The position numbers and the translations under genes are program-made. From Devosia sp. (GTDB lineage: Bacteria > Pseudomonadota > Alphaproteobacteria > Rhizobiales > Devosiaceae): a stretch of 34,174 nucleotides of DNA. Numbering within the stretch: the first letter of the stretch is position 1; every line of letters starts with the position of its first letter. Below, in pieces: positions 1-8,630 of the stretch. The DNA is taken from assembly GCF_030689745.1 (NCBI RefSeq), contig NZ_JAUYGL010000180.1, positions 1-34,174 on the forward strand, read 5' to 3'. The notes beneath the pieces were generated by a model. That model saw nothing but the letters and a program-made list of their open reading frames with translations. It ran no database searches and had not been told where the DNA came from.

Positions 1-80
1 CTCGTTTCGTCGACCGCTCCCCCAAACTAGTGACTGCCCCCTCCAATTCGTCTGTACGGTCAGCTTTCCCTGGAAAAGGA

Positions 81-104
81 AAAGGCCCGGGTTCCCGGGC
101 CTTT
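81..104. terminator. Terminator-like hairpin in repeat unit 1
   Basis: A perfect 11-bp inverted repeat (AAAGGCCCGGG and CCCGGGCCTTT) is separated by 2 nt. The outer A/T pairs give a short T run on the + strand and TTTTCCTTTTCC on the - strand, so it could act in either direction. Confidence 0.65.
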
Positions 105-263
105 GTGAGTTGAGGGAAAAGCTATCCGTTCGTGAATGGCAACGCTCCCTTCAATAGTGGAAAGTCTATGGGGTGCGTCACACCTCGTTTCGTCGACCGC
201 TCCCCCAAACTAGTGACTGCCCCTTCCAACTCGTCAGTACGGTCAGCTTCCCCTGGAAAAGGA

Positions 264-287
264 AAAGGCCCGGTTTCCCGGGCCTTT
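264..287. terminator. Terminator-like hairpin in repeat unit 2
   Basis: This is the second copy of the unit 1 hairpin, with one base changed next to the loop (G to T) and the GC stem kept. On the - strand it would lie about 315 nt beyond the nrdJ stop. Confidence 0.6.
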
Positions 288-468
288 GTGAGTTGATGGA
301 AAAGCTATCCGTTCGTGAATGGAAACGCTCCCTTAAATAGTGGAAATTCTATGGGGTGCGTCACAACAGCGAGCGGTCACTCCACTACGGATTTAGCGAG
401 TGGTGGTGTCCCAGGATTAGCATTCTGAACATGTGCCAATGCCGGTCGATAAAAAACTAGTCCGATTG

Positions 469-494
469 AAAAGCCCCGGTTTCCTGGGGCTTTT
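469..494. terminator. Bidirectional terminator beyond nrdJ 3' end
   Basis: AAAAGCCCC (469-477) pairs with GGGGCTTTT (486-494) around an 8-nt loop. It lies about 105 nt past the nrdJ stop on the - strand, and on the + strand it is followed by TTTTGTTT. It is the nearest candidate terminator for nrdJ. The rest of 367-599 shows no gene; an aaactagt motif at about 455 recalls the repeat units upstream. Confidence 0.6.
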
Positions 495-599
495 GTTTGC
501 AATCAAAAGTTGAGGCCAACTGATGACGACATTGAGTGCGCATAAGTCGGACTTTTGGCCATCCTTGTAGGGCGATCACACTCCGCACGCTCAGATCGC

Positions 600-3500
600 T
601 CAACTACATCCAGTCGTCGTCCCGCACGTATCACACTTCAAACACGTGCCGTTCCGCACCATGGTGAAGTTATGGCACTCGGTGCACTGGTCGCCGGTGT
701 AGCCCTTCATCTGGGCTTCGGCGCGCAGCAAGCCGGAATCCTTGCTCGGGGGTGGGCTGGGGATCGGGCGCAGTTCGGCGGCCGGGAAGGCTGCCGGGGC
801 CAGTTGGTTGTCGTGCTTGAGGGCAGTGGCGGCGTTCAGGGCCGTCACGGTTGAGGTCTGCATCGCTTGCACCGGATTGATGTACTGATCGCCCGAGACG
901 ATCATCAGGCTCTTATTGGTGACGCGGCCGCGGGTCATGCCGCGCGACACAAAGCGGTCGGCGGGCATGGGGGCAGCGGGCGCTGGCGCGGTCCGGCCAC
1001 CCTTGGCCTCGTCGGCACCCTTGCCCAGCGAGGTCGGGCTTTCGGGATTGACGTGGGCCAGGTCGTCGCGGTCGAGATAGCTGACGGCCAGCTCGCGGAA
1101 CACATAGTCCAGGATCGAGGTGGCGTTCTTGATCCGGTCATTGCCCATCACCATGCCGGCGGGCTCAAAGCGGGTGAAGGTGAACGCTTCCACGAACTCG
1201 TCGAGCGGCACGCCATATTGCAGGCCGATCGAGATGGAAATCGCGAAATTATTCATCATGGCGCGGAAGGCAGCGCCTTCCTTGTGCATGTCGATGAAGA
1301 TTTCGCCCAGGCGCCCATCGGCATATTCGCCGGTGTGGAGATAGACCTTGTGGCCGCCCACCACGGCCTTCTGGGTATAGCCCTTGCGGCGGTCGGGCAT
1401 CTTTTCGCGGTCACGAACGACCGTCTCGACGATGCGCTCGACGATCCTTTCGGCGACATGGGGCACGCGGGCCGCTGCCGGCATGGCAGCCAGTTCCTCG
1501 AGGTTATCCTCGTCTTCATCCTCGTCAGCCGCCGCCAGGACCGATGAGTTCAGCGGCTGGCTCAGCTTGGAGCCGTCGCGATAGAGCGCATTGGCCTTGA
1601 GCGCCAGGCGCCAGCTCAGCATATAGGCCTGCTTGGCGTCTTCCACCGTGGCGTCATTGGGCATGTTGATGGTCTTGGAGATGGCGCCCGAAATGAAGGG
1701 CTGCGCCGCCGCCATCATCAGGATGTGGCTTTCAATCGACAGCGAGCGCTTGCCGATCTTGCCGCAGGGGGCAGCGCAATCAAACACCGGCAGATGCTCG
1801 GGCTTGAGGTGCGGGGCGCCTTCCAGCGTCATGGCGCCACAGACGTGGATATTGGCCGCCTCGATGTCCTTTCTGGAAAAGCCCAGGAAAGGCAGCAGCT
1901 CGAAGCTGAAATCGTTGAGCTGCTCATCGGTGACGCCCAGTGTCTTGAGGAAATCGGCGCCCAGGGTCCACTGGTTGAAGATGAACTTGATGTCAAAGGC
2001 CGAGGCGGTCGCGGCATTCAGCGCGGCGATCTTTTCGTCGGTAAAGCCCTTGGTCTTGAGCGTCGACGGATTGACGCCCGGCGCCTGGTTGAGATTGCCG
2101 TGGCCGACCGCATAGGCCTCCATTTCCGCAATGTCGGATTCCGAATAGCCCAGGGTGCGCAGGGCCGGGGGCACGGCGCGGTTGATGATCTTGAAGTAGC
2201 CGCCGCCGGCCAGCTTCTTGAACTTGACCAGGGCAAAATCGGGCTCGATGCCGGTGGTGTCGCAATCCATCACCAGACCGATGGTGCCGGTGGGGGCGAT
2301 AACCGACACCTGGGCGTTGCGGAAGCCGTGCTTCTCGCCCAGCGCCAGGGCATTGTCCCAGGCCAGCTTGGCACGTTCGCTCAGCTCGGCGTCGATCAGC
2401 GACGCATGGTCGAGCGGCACCGGGGTGATCGAGAGGTTCTCATAGCCCTCGGCATGGCCGTGCGCCGCGTTGCGGTGATTGCGGATGACACGCAGCATGT
2501 GCTTGGCATTGCGCTTGTAGTCCTTGAACGGGCCGAGCTCCTTGGCCATTTCGGCCGAGGTGGCGTAGGAAACGCCGGTCATGATGGCGGTTACGGCGCC
2601 GGCAATGGCGCGGCCTTCCTTGCTGTCATAGGGAATGCCCGAGGTCATCAGGAAGCCGCCAATATTGGCGTAGCCGATGCCCAGCGTGCGGTATTCGAAA
2701 GAGCGCTCGGCAATCGCCTTGGAGGGGAACTGGGCCATCATCACCGAGATTTCCAGCACCACGGTCCACAGGCGCACGGTGTGCTCATAGGCAGCGGTGT
2801 TGAACGAGCCATCGGCATTGCGATAGGGCAGCAGGTTCACCGAGGCAAGATTACAGGCGGTGTCGTCGAGGAACATGTATTCCGAGCAGGGGTTCGATGC
2901 ATTGATCGGACCGGCTTCGGGGCTGGTGTGCCACTCATTGATGGTGGTGTGATACTGGATGCCGGGATCGGCCGAGGCCCAGGCGGCATAGCCCACCTGT
3001 TCCCACAGATCGCGGGCCTTCAGCGTCTTGGTGACAACGCCGGTCTGGCGGGCCTTCAGATCCCAGTCGCCATCGCCTTCCACGGCGCGCAGGAAATCAT
3101 CGGTGACGCGCACCGAATTGTTGGAATTCTGGCCGGACACGGTGAGATAGGCTTCGCTGTCCCAATCGGTGTCATAGACCGGAAATTCGATCTCCTTATA
3201 GCCCTGCTTGGCGAACTGGATGACGCGGAAGATGTAGTTTTCGGGCACCAGTGCCTTCTTGGCGGCACGCACTTCGCGCTTGAGCGCCGGGTTCATCGCC
3301 ACGTCAAAGCAATCGTCACCGCTGCCTTCGCAGTTGACGGCAGCCTTCATGATGGCCTTGAGGTGCTTGGAAACCACCTTGGAGCCGGTCACCAGAGCGG
3401 CAACCTTCTGCTCCTCCTTGACCTTCCAGTTGATATATTCTTCCACATCGGGGTGATCGATATCGAGCACCACCATCTTGGCAGCGCGACGGGTGGTGCC

Positions 3501-4313
3501 GCCCGACTTGATGGCGCCGGCAGCGCGGTCGCCGATCTTGAGGAAGCTCATCAACCCACTTGACTTACCGCCGCCCGAGAGCTTCTCGCCCGAACCGCGC
3601 AGCGCCGAAAAATTGGTGCCGGTGCCCGACCCATATTTGAACAGGCGGGCTTCACGCACCCACAGGTCCATGATGCCGTTTTCATTGACCAGGTCATCGC
3701 TGACCGACTGGATGAAGCAGGCATGGGGCTGGGGATGCTCGTAGGAGCTCTTGGAGCTGACGAGCTTGTGGGTGAACGGGTCGACATAGAAATGACCCTG
3801 GCCGGGGCCATCAATGCCATAGGCCCAGAACAGGCCGGTATTGAACCATTGTGGGCTGTTGGGCGCCACGCGCTGGCTGGCCAGCATATAGGCGAGCTCG
3901 TCGAAAAATGCCTGCGCATCTTCCTCAGAGTCAAAATAGCCGCCCTTCCAGCCCCAATAGGTCCAGGTGCCGGCCAGGCGATCAAACACCTGACGGCTGT
4001 CCATTTCCGAACCATAGCGTTCATTTTCGGGTAGCTTGGCGAGCGCAGCGTGGTCGGGGACCGAGCGCCACAGCCAGGACGGCACCGAATTTTCCTCGAC
4101 CTTCTTGAGCACCTTGGCGACGCCGGCCTTGCGGAAATATTTCTGGGCGATGATATCGGCTGCCACCTGGCTCCAGGTCGACGGAACGGCGATATCTTCG
4201 AGCTTGAAGACGACCGAGCCATCCGGATTGCGAATCTCACTGGTGGCCGAACGGAATTCGAGACCGGCATAACGGTCCTGATTGGCTGTCGTGAAGCGGC
4301 GTTCAATGCGCAT
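600..4313 (-). CDS. nrdJ: Adenosylcobalamin-dependent (class II) ribonucleotide reductase
   Basis: Reduces ribonucleotides to deoxyribonucleotides with adenosylcobalamin as radical source, so it works with or without oxygen. The 1237-residue product has the long NrdJ architecture: an N-terminal region, the alpha/beta barrel with the redox cysteine in the HACF motif (C199), the NASNPCSE active-site motif (residues 471-478), an acidic DEDEDED linker near residue 960, and a C-terminal zinc ribbon with four CxxC-type cysteines followed by a final Cys. I chose ATG 4313 (protein begins MRIERRF). The frame can be opened 23 codons earlier only from a TTG, and that stretch does not look like the family's N-terminus. 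It is monocistronic, with a gene-free region of about 750 bp upstream. No B12 riboswitch was recognised. Confidence 0.97.
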   Translation of the reverse strand: MRIERRFTTANQDRYAGLEFRSATSEIRNPDGSVVFKLEDIAVPSTWSQVAADIIAQKYFRKAGVAKVLKKVEENSVPSWLWRSVPDHAALAKLPENERYGSEMDSRQVFDRLAGTWTYWGWKGGYFDSEEDAQAFFDELAYMLASQRVAPNSPQWFNTGLFWAYGIDGPGQGHFYVDPFTHKLVSSKSSYEHPQPHACFIQSVSDDLVNENGIMDLWVREARLFKYGSGTGTNFSALRGSGEKLSGGGKSSGLMSFLKIGDRAAGAIKSGGTTRRAAKMVVLDIDHPDVEEYINWKVKEEQKVAALVTGSKVVSKHLKAIMKAAVNCEGSGDDCFDVAMNPALKREVRAAKKALVPENYIFRVIQFAKQGYKEIEFPVYDTDWDSEAYLTVSGQNSNNSVRVTDDFLRAVEGDGDWDLKARQTGVVTKTLKARDLWEQVGYAAWASADPGIQYHTTINEWHTSPEAGPINASNPCSEYMFLDDTACNLASVNLLPYRNADGSFNTAAYEHTVRLWTVVLEISVMMAQFPSKAIAERSFEYRTLGIGYANIGGFLMTSGIPYDSKEGRAIAGAVTAIMTGVSYATSAEMAKELGPFKDYKRNAKHMLRVIRNHRNAAHGHAEGYENLSITPVPLDHASLIDAELSERAKLAWDNALALGEKHGFRNAQVSVIAPTGTIGLVMDCDTTGIEPDFALVKFKKLAGGGYFKIINRAVPPALRTLGYSESDIAEMEAYAVGHGNLNQAPGVNPSTLKTKGFTDEKIAALNAATASAFDIKFIFNQWTLGADFLKTLGVTDEQLNDFSFELLPFLGFSRKDIEAANIHVCGAMTLEGAPHLKPEHLPVFDCAAPCGKIGKRSLSIESHILMMAAAQPFISGAISKTINMPNDATVEDAKQAYMLSWRLALKANALYRDGSKLSQPLNSSVLAAADEDEDEDNLEELAAMPAAARVPHVAERIVERIVETVVRDREKMPDRRKGYTQKAVVGGHKVYLHTGEYADGRLGEIFIDMHKEGAAFRAMMNNFAISISIGLQYGVPLDEFVEAFTFTRFEPAGMVMGNDRIKNATSILDYVFRELAVSYLDRDDLAHVNPESPTSLGKGADEAKGGRTAPAPAAPMPADRFVSRGMTRGRVTNKSLMIVSGDQYINPVQAMQTSTVTALNAATALKHDNQLAPAAFPAAELRPIPSPPPSKDSGLLRAEAQMKGYTGDQCTECHNFTMVRNGTCLKCDTCGTTTGCS

Positions 4314-4521
4314 GGTCGTCTTAGTCCCCAATGTAACGGGCACACAAAGTCCCGCGAGCCGAAAACCCGGCTTCTTACCCAAATCTGTTTTGACGCGTCA
4401 CCAACCGAGCCCGTGGCCGGGCCCGAAAAACTTGCCTGTGCCCCCGTATCGCTCTGGTCTGATGCCAGTGCTTGACCAGGGGACTTGAGCCAACGACATG
4501 GTGTGCTGTCGGCCTGCTCAA

Positions 4522-4550
4522 AACATCTGCCGATTCAGACGACGCGTCAA
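4522..4550 (-). promoter_or_regulatory. Candidate nrdJ promoter
   Basis: On the - strand, TTGACG (4550-4545) and GATGTT (4527-4522) are 17 bp apart. Transcription would start near 4515 and leave a leader of about 200 nt, which contains a small AGCCG/CGGCT hairpin at 4357-4372. The -35 is good and the -10 weak. Judged by eye only. Confidence 0.3.
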
Positions 4551-4568
4551 CGTCACAAATCACAAGGT

Positions 4569-4603
4569 CTAGTGGTTGAGGGTAGCTGCGAGACAACCAC
4601 TAG
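4569..4603. promoter_or_regulatory. Perfect 10-bp inverted repeat upstream of nrdJ
   Basis: CTAGTGGTTG (4569-4578) and CAACCACTAG (4594-4603) are exact inverted repeats separated by 15 bp. No T run follows on either strand, so this is not a standard terminator. It lies just upstream of the candidate nrdJ promoter, where an activator or repressor dyad could sit. The regulator is unknown. Confidence 0.45.
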
Positions 4604-5066
4604 TAGGCTCAATATGTGGATTACGGGGACAAACTTCAAGCAAAACCGGCACTTGGCAGCCGCTATTCAGGCACCCGATTCCGTCACATGAAGTCGCGAT
4701 AAGTGAGCCGAAAGATCGCCGCTAAAGCGCCGAAATACCAAGGCTAAACGCCTTTGCTGCCGGCGCGTTAAAATGTCGGTAACCATGTCTGGATTGTCTC
4801 GAATCAATCGACCACAACGCTGTCAAGCACAGAAAGATTGCGCAAAAATCGCTGCATGCCCTCTACCAGAGCCGGTGGTGGTGTGCCCCCCATGGCCTAC
4901 CAGATGCAGTAGCAAGGGCAGGGCGTGCGCGCCGGGCAGCCGGGCCGCCCCGATTGCGACGCACAATGCCCAATTGTCGCAACGAAACACCCGCCAAACA
5001 CTAGGCTGCAACACTGCACCATGATACACCCGGCGCACTCGCACCACTCGACGGCGGAATCGACAA
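4604..5066. other. Gene-free stretch between nrdJ and NDUFA12
   Basis: I see no tRNA, convincing terminator or protein-like frame here. Short frames on both strands lack ribosome binding sites and recognisable protein composition. It presumably holds the promoter for the NDUFA12 operon and possibly upstream control sequence for nrdJ. Confidence 0.5.
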
Positions 5067-5465
5067 TTGGCTAAATCCGGTATCAAGCAGTTCCTGAGCG
5101 AAATCTTCTCCTGGTGGGGCGGTCAGACCTGGGGCACCCGTCTGTGGATCTGGCGCTTCGGCGACTATGTCGGCAGCGACGAATTCGGCAATCAATACTA
5201 CCAGGATCGCAAGGCCGACCGACGCTATGTGACCTATGCCGGTCCGGCCGACGCTTCCACCATTGGCCAGGGCTGGCATGGCTGGATGCATCACCGCACC
5301 GATATTGTCCCCACCAAGGCCAATTACGCGGCCCGCGACTGGGAATTGCCGCATCAGAAAAACCTGACCGGTACCGCGGCAGCCTATCGGCCCGATGGCA
5401 GCCTGCTCAACAAGGGCGAACGCCCCCGCGTCACCGGTGACTACGACGCCTGGTCGCCTGAGTAA
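5067..5465 (+). CDS. NADH:ubiquinone oxidoreductase subunit NDUFA12-like (B17.2 family)
   Basis: A 132-residue protein of the NDUFA12/B17.2 family, an accessory subunit of respiratory complex I in alphaproteobacteria and mitochondria. Family signatures are visible: FLSEIFSWW followed by GQTWGTR near the N-terminus, DEFGNQYYQ (about 39-47), RRYVTYAG, and GWHGWMHH (about 69-76), which is nearly diagnostic. The start must lie upstream of FLSEIF, and no ATG exists between the upstream in-frame TGA (5022) and that motif. TTG 5067 is the only usual alternative, with GGCGGA about 8 nt upstream. It is followed 10 nt later by the DUF2155 gene, the usual neighbour in this class. Confidence 0.93.
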   Translation: MAKSGIKQFLSEIFSWWGGQTWGTRLWIWRFGDYVGSDEFGNQYYQDRKADRRYVTYAGPADASTIGQGWHGWMHHRTDIVPTKANYAARDWELPHQKNLTGTAAAYRPDGSLLNKGERPRVTGDYDAWSPE

Positions 5466-5475
5466 GGCCGGCGCC

Positions 5476-5907
5476 TTGCGCCACCGCACTGCCTTGCCCC
5501 ATCTGTTGACCGTCCTGGCGCCAATCGCGGCGCTGGGCGTGTTGGGCATTACGGGCCCGGCATGGGCCCAACCCACCGCCAACCCGGTTGCCACCTTTTC
5601 CGGCCTCGACAAGATTACTGGCCGCATTACCCGCTTTGATGTCTATATCGACGAGACCGTGCTGTTTGGTGCGCTCGAGATCACGCCGCGCGCCTGCTAT
5701 AACCGCCCGGCCACCGAAACCCAGCGCACCTCGGCCTTTCTTGAGGTCGACCAGCGCAGCCTGACCGGCACCTCCAAGCGCATCTTCACCGGCTGGATGT
5801 TTGCCGACAGCCCGGCGCTCAACGCCATCGACCATGCGGTCTATGATGTGTGGCTGATCGAGTGCGACACCAGCACCGATGTGCCGGCGCCCGACGCGCG
5901 CGACTGA
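5476..5907 (+). CDS. Exported DUF2155 domain protein
   Basis: A 143-residue protein of unknown function (DUF2155), commonly found after the NDUFA12 gene in alphaproteobacteria. From TTG 5476 it begins with a positively charged n-region (RHR), a hydrophobic stretch and an AWA-Q cleavage site near residue 31, so it is probably periplasmic. Conserved family blocks follow: ATFSGLDKITGRI, ALEITPRACYNRPATE, and RIFTGWMFADSPALNAIDHAVYDVW, read in three pieces across residues 40-130. An in-frame ATG at 5395 would overlap NDUFA12 heavily and place an unlikely tail before the signal peptide. TTG 5476 has AAGG 8 nt upstream and starts just after the NDUFA12 stop. A third option is GTG 5437. Confidence 0.85.
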   Translation: MRHRTALPHLLTVLAPIAALGVLGITGPAWAQPTANPVATFSGLDKITGRITRFDVYIDETVLFGALEITPRACYNRPATETQRTSAFLEVDQRSLTGTSKRIFTGWMFADSPALNAIDHAVYDVWLIECDTSTDVPAPDARD

Positions 5908-6044
5908 TTCTCTTCCGAAAAACGCACAACGCTGTCGAACTGTCCAAAGTTCAATCGTCTAGCGTGCAGTACCCGTTCGCCGCTGGTTCTGCTGCGCCGG
6001 CGTGCTGCCATGCCCCCAGGGGGCCGCGCCCGAGGAGACATATT

Positions 6045-6542
6045 GTGCTGACCAGTCCCGTGCTTGAAGACCGTACCGCCCAAGCCTATGCCTATATCCC
6101 CTTCACCGTCACCATGGCAGAGATGCAAAAGCCGGCCGACGCGGGCTTTCCGGCGTTGTTCGCCTGGCTCGCCAGCCACCGCCTTACCCCCATCGGGGCG
6201 CCATTCTACAATTACCGTCGGATCGACATGGCCAGGACACTCGATGTCGAAGCCGGCGTAATGGTCGAACGCGCTATTGCCGGGGACCATCCGGTCCAGT
6301 TCGGCACCCTGCCAGCGGGGCAATATCTCAGCGCCAGCCATACAGGCCACTATGACGGCTTGCTGGACGCCACCGCGCAATTCATTGGCTGGGCGCAAGA
6401 CAACAACATTGCCTGGGACATGCACGCCGCCGCAGACGGCGATCACTTCGCCTGCCGGTTGGAAATCTACGAGACTGATCCCCGCGAGGAACCCCACCCC
6501 GCCAAATGGCTCACCCGGCTGTCATTCAAGACAACCGGCTGA
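6045..6542 (+). CDS. GyrI-like / AraC-type effector-binding domain protein
   Basis: A 165-residue stand-alone effector-binding domain (GyrI-like, also called AraC_E_bind or SOUL-related fold). Such domains bind small hydrophobic molecules, usually fused to MerR or AraC regulators. The family pattern is seen in YIPFTVTMAEMQ near the N-terminus, a HTGHYDGLLDA motif near residue 105, a WAQDNNI helix end, and a terminal LEIYETDPREEP motif near residue 145. No DNA-binding domain is present. GTG 6045 was chosen because GAGGAGA sits 6 nt upstream; the frame stays open further upstream but reads as low-complexity Arg/Ala sequence. The ligand and physiological role are unknown. Confidence 0.8.
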   Translation: MLTSPVLEDRTAQAYAYIPFTVTMAEMQKPADAGFPALFAWLASHRLTPIGAPFYNYRRIDMARTLDVEAGVMVERAIAGDHPVQFGTLPAGQYLSASHTGHYDGLLDATAQFIGWAQDNNIAWDMHAAADGDHFACRLEIYETDPREEPHPAKWLTRLSFKTTG

Positions 6543-6605
6543 CCGGCATAAAGGGGCGGGGCGGCGGGGCCATGCATCGCGCCGCTCATCACGGCGGGCA
6601 GGCAA

Positions 6606-7319
6606 TCAGTACTTGCGCAGCAATCCGACCAGCCGGCCCTGAACCTTGACGCGGTCGGGCGGGAAAATGCGGGTCTCATAGGCCGGGTTGGCCGCTTCGA
6701 GCGCAATGGTATTACCCTTGCGGCGCAGGCGCTTGAGGGTGGCCTCTTCATCGTCCACCAGAGCCACGATGATTTCCCCGGTGCTGGCGGCGTCCTGCTT
6801 GCGGATCAGCACGGTGTCGCCATCAAAAATGCCGGCATCGATCATCGAATCGCCGCGCACTTCGAGCGCAAAATGCTCGCCACTGCCCAGCATTTCGGGC
6901 GGCACCATGATGGTGTGGGAATGAGACTGAATTGCCTCGATCGGTGTACCGGCTGCAATGCGGCCCATGACCGGGATGGAAATCGAGCGCACGCCGTCAT
7001 CATCAGCGGCCATCCGCGAGGGCGGGCTGGCGACCTTGCCCAGATTGCCCTCGATCACCGACGGCTCGAAGCGCGCCTTGCGGCCACCCAGTGACGGGTT
7101 CATCGAATCGGGGAGTTTGATCACTTCGAGTGCCCGCGCCCGATTGGGCAGGCGACGAATGAACCCGCGCTCCTCAAGCGCGGTAATCAGCCGGTGAATG
7201 CCAGACTTGGACGCCAGATCGAGTGCATCCTTCATCTCATCGAACGATGGCGGGATGCCGCTTTCCTTCATCCGCTCGTGGATGAACATCAACAGCTCGT
7301 GTTGTTTGCGCGTCAGCAT
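6606..7319 (-). CDS. lexA: LexA repressor, SOS response regulator
   Basis: The 237-residue SOS repressor. It binds operators as a dimer and is inactivated when RecA filaments stimulate self-cleavage. An N-terminal winged helix (residues 1-70, starting MLTRKQ) is joined by a linker to the S24 peptidase domain. The scissile Ala-Gly is A123-G124 in GRIAAGTP, the nucleophile is S158 in GDSMIDAG, and the general base is K196 in EATLKRL. The start ATG follows a GAGGGG ribosome binding site. It is the last gene of the trp-moa run but has a dedicated promoter with two SOS boxes, so it autoregulates. No clear terminator lies between it and the convergent GyrI-like gene. Confidence 0.97.
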   Translation of the reverse strand: MLTRKQHELLMFIHERMKESGIPPSFDEMKDALDLASKSGIHRLITALEERGFIRRLPNRARALEVIKLPDSMNPSLGGRKARFEPSVIEGNLGKVASPPSRMAADDDGVRSISIPVMGRIAAGTPIEAIQSHSHTIMVPPEMLGSGEHFALEVRGDSMIDAGIFDGDTVLIRKQDAASTGEIIVALVDDEEATLKRLRRKGNTIALEAANPAYETRIFPPDRVKVQGRLVGLLRKY

Positions 7320-7342
7320 GGGGCCCCTCGGGGTGAGAATCG

Positions 7343-7357
7343 GAACATAGACAGAAC
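7343..7357 (-). promoter_or_regulatory. SOS (LexA) box 1
   Basis: On the - strand this reads GTTC-TGTCTAT-GTTC, an exact match to the alphaproteobacterial LexA operator GTTC-N7-GTTC. It lies immediately downstream of the lexA -10 element. Confidence 0.9.
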
Positions 7358-7358
7358 G

Positions 7359-7387
7359 ACTATAAGTGTTCCAGTTATGTTCTGCAA
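7359..7387 (-). promoter_or_regulatory. lexA promoter
   Basis: On the - strand, TTGCAG (7387-7382) and TATAGT (7364-7359) are 17 bp apart, close to sigma-70 consensus. SOS box 2 fills the spacer and box 1 lies around the likely start of transcription, giving a classic occluded promoter. Confidence 0.75.
7368..7382 (+). promoter_or_regulatory. SOS (LexA) box 2
   Basis: On the + strand this reads GTTC-CAGTTAT-GTTC, an exact match to the same operator but in the opposite orientation to box 1. The box centres are 25 bp apart, and this one lies between the -35 and -10 of lexA. Confidence 0.85.
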
Positions 7388-7427
7388 TATCCCGAGCAAT
7401 TTTGTGCGGGGCCCAGACTCGACGGCG

Positions 7428-8630
7428 TCAGAATGCGTCGACGACTATGGTCTCGACGATCGCGCCGGCGGGCCGGCCCGGGTCGTGTTCGGGTTGCACG
7501 ATCAGCAGGTCCGCCCTGGCCATGGACGAGGTGTGGCCGCTATCGGTCTGGCTGATCGGCAGGGCCTGGGGGCCGGTCGGGGTCTGCAGCAACTGCGCCC
7601 GCATGAAATGGCGGCGTGCCGTATTGGGTGGGGTCGGCGCCGCCAATGGCAGGTGCCAGTGAATCTGCGGCGCCAGGCCCAGCCAGGCGCGCAGGGCCGG
7701 CTTGATGAAGACAATGGCGGTGACCATGGCGGAAACCGGATTGCCCGGCAGCCCGAACACCAGGGTCTTGCCAACGGTGCCGAACATCAGTGGCTTGCCC
7801 GGCCGCATATTGATCTTCCAGAAATCCAGGGTGACCCCGAGTTCGAGCAGGATTTCCTGCACGAAGTCATGATCACCGACACTGGCGCCGCCGGTAGTGA
7901 TCAGTACATCGGGCTCATCGGCGAGGATCGCCACCAGCCTGGCGCGCAACTGGTCCCGCTGGTCGCGCGCAATACCATGGTCGGTGACGGTTTGGGCATA
8001 GGGGGCCAACAGGGGCGCGAGGCCAAAGCTGTTTGACGCGATGATCTGATCGGGCCCAAGGACCGCGCCTGGCAGTTCCAGCTCGTCGCCGGTTGCCAGC
8101 AGGGCGATGCGCGGGCGCTTGGACACGCTCAGGGCGGAGGCATTGGCAGCAGCAGCGACGGCCAGCTGCATCGGCGTCAAGCGGACACCTACGGCGATCA
8201 GGGTCTGGCCAACGGCAAAGTCATTGCCCCTGGCCCGCACATTGCGGCCCGGCTGGGGCTGGCTCGAAAACGCAACGCGGTCGCCGTCGAGCGTGGCATC
8301 TTCCTGCATGATCACCGCATCGGCGCCATCGGGCACAGGAGCGCCGGTGAATATCCGCACCGCCTCGCCGGCCCTGAGGGATCCGGCAAACCCGGCCCCG
8401 GCTTGCGCCATGCCGATGATCGCCAGACTGTGGCCCGGCGCAATATCTTCGGCGCGCACGGCGTAGCCATCCATGGCGCTGGCATTGAAGGGCGGTTGAT
8501 CGTGCCGGGCCAGCACGGGGGCAAGCAGGACCCGGCCTGCCGCCTCGCCGAGTGGCAGGCTTTCGCCCACTGGCGCAGGCACCCGGCGCAATATGGCAGC
8601 GATGGCGTTCTCAACCGGGAGCAGGCTCAT
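7428..8630 (-). CDS. moeA: Molybdopterin molybdenumtransferase MoeA
   Basis: Inserts molybdate into adenylylated molybdopterin, the last common step of molybdenum cofactor synthesis. The 400-residue protein carries the MoeA motifs: SAMDGYA (51-57), TGAPVPDGADAVIMQE (95-110), GGASVGDHD (247-255), MRPGKP (275-280) and GLPGNPVS (293-300). ATG 8630 is chosen because it overlaps the moaC stop as ATGA; the frame extends 16 codons further but would run deep into moaC. It sits between moaC and lexA, and its stop lies about 108 nt from the lexA start, the gap that holds the SOS-controlled lexA promoter. Confidence 0.96.
   Translation of the reverse strand: MSLLPVENAIAAILRRVPAPVGESLPLGEAAGRVLLAPVLARHDQPPFNASAMDGYAVRAEDIAPGHSLAIIGMAQAGAGFAGSLRAGEAVRIFTGAPVPDGADAVIMQEDATLDGDRVAFSSQPQPGRNVRARGNDFAVGQTLIAVGVRLTPMQLAVAAAANASALSVSKRPRIALLATGDELELPGAVLGPDQIIASNSFGLAPLLAPYAQTVTDHGIARDQRDQLRARLVAILADEPDVLITTGGASVGDHDFVQEILLELGVTLDFWKINMRPGKPLMFGTVGKTLVFGLPGNPVSAMVTAIVFIKPALRAWLGLAPQIHWHLPLAAPTPPNTARRHFMRAQLLQTPTGPQALPISQTDSGHTSSMARADLLIVQPEHDPGRPAGAIVETIVVDAF

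Larger units (their letters stand above)
1..366. repeat. Tandem direct repeat, two 183-bp units
   Basis: Positions 1-183 and 184-366 align without gaps and differ at only about 10 positions (roughly 94-95% identity by eye). Each unit contains, in + orientation, a C-rich stretch, an actagt motif, a short TTTCC/GGAAA-type hairpin and then a GC-rich terminator-like hairpin. There is no credible coding frame. The phase of the unit is set only by where the window begins, so the array may extend further left. A unit of fixed length with a terminator in each copy fits a duplicated small-RNA gene, but no clear promoter was found, so that role is a hypothesis. Confidence 0.9.

Noticed and set aside
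1725-3563. 612-residue frame antisense to nrdJ
   Set aside because: It is a mirror frame of a strongly conserved nrdJ; composition and lack of a ribosome binding site mark it as a GC-rich shadow.
4314-4520. B12 riboswitch in the nrdJ leader
   Set aside because: GC-rich hairpins are present, but I could not find the conserved B12-box sequence; a covariance search would settle it.
4823-5086. 87-residue - strand frame upstream of NDUFA12, and similar short frames at 4485-4691 and 4773-5024
   Set aside because: None has a ribosome binding site, family resemblance or plausible composition.
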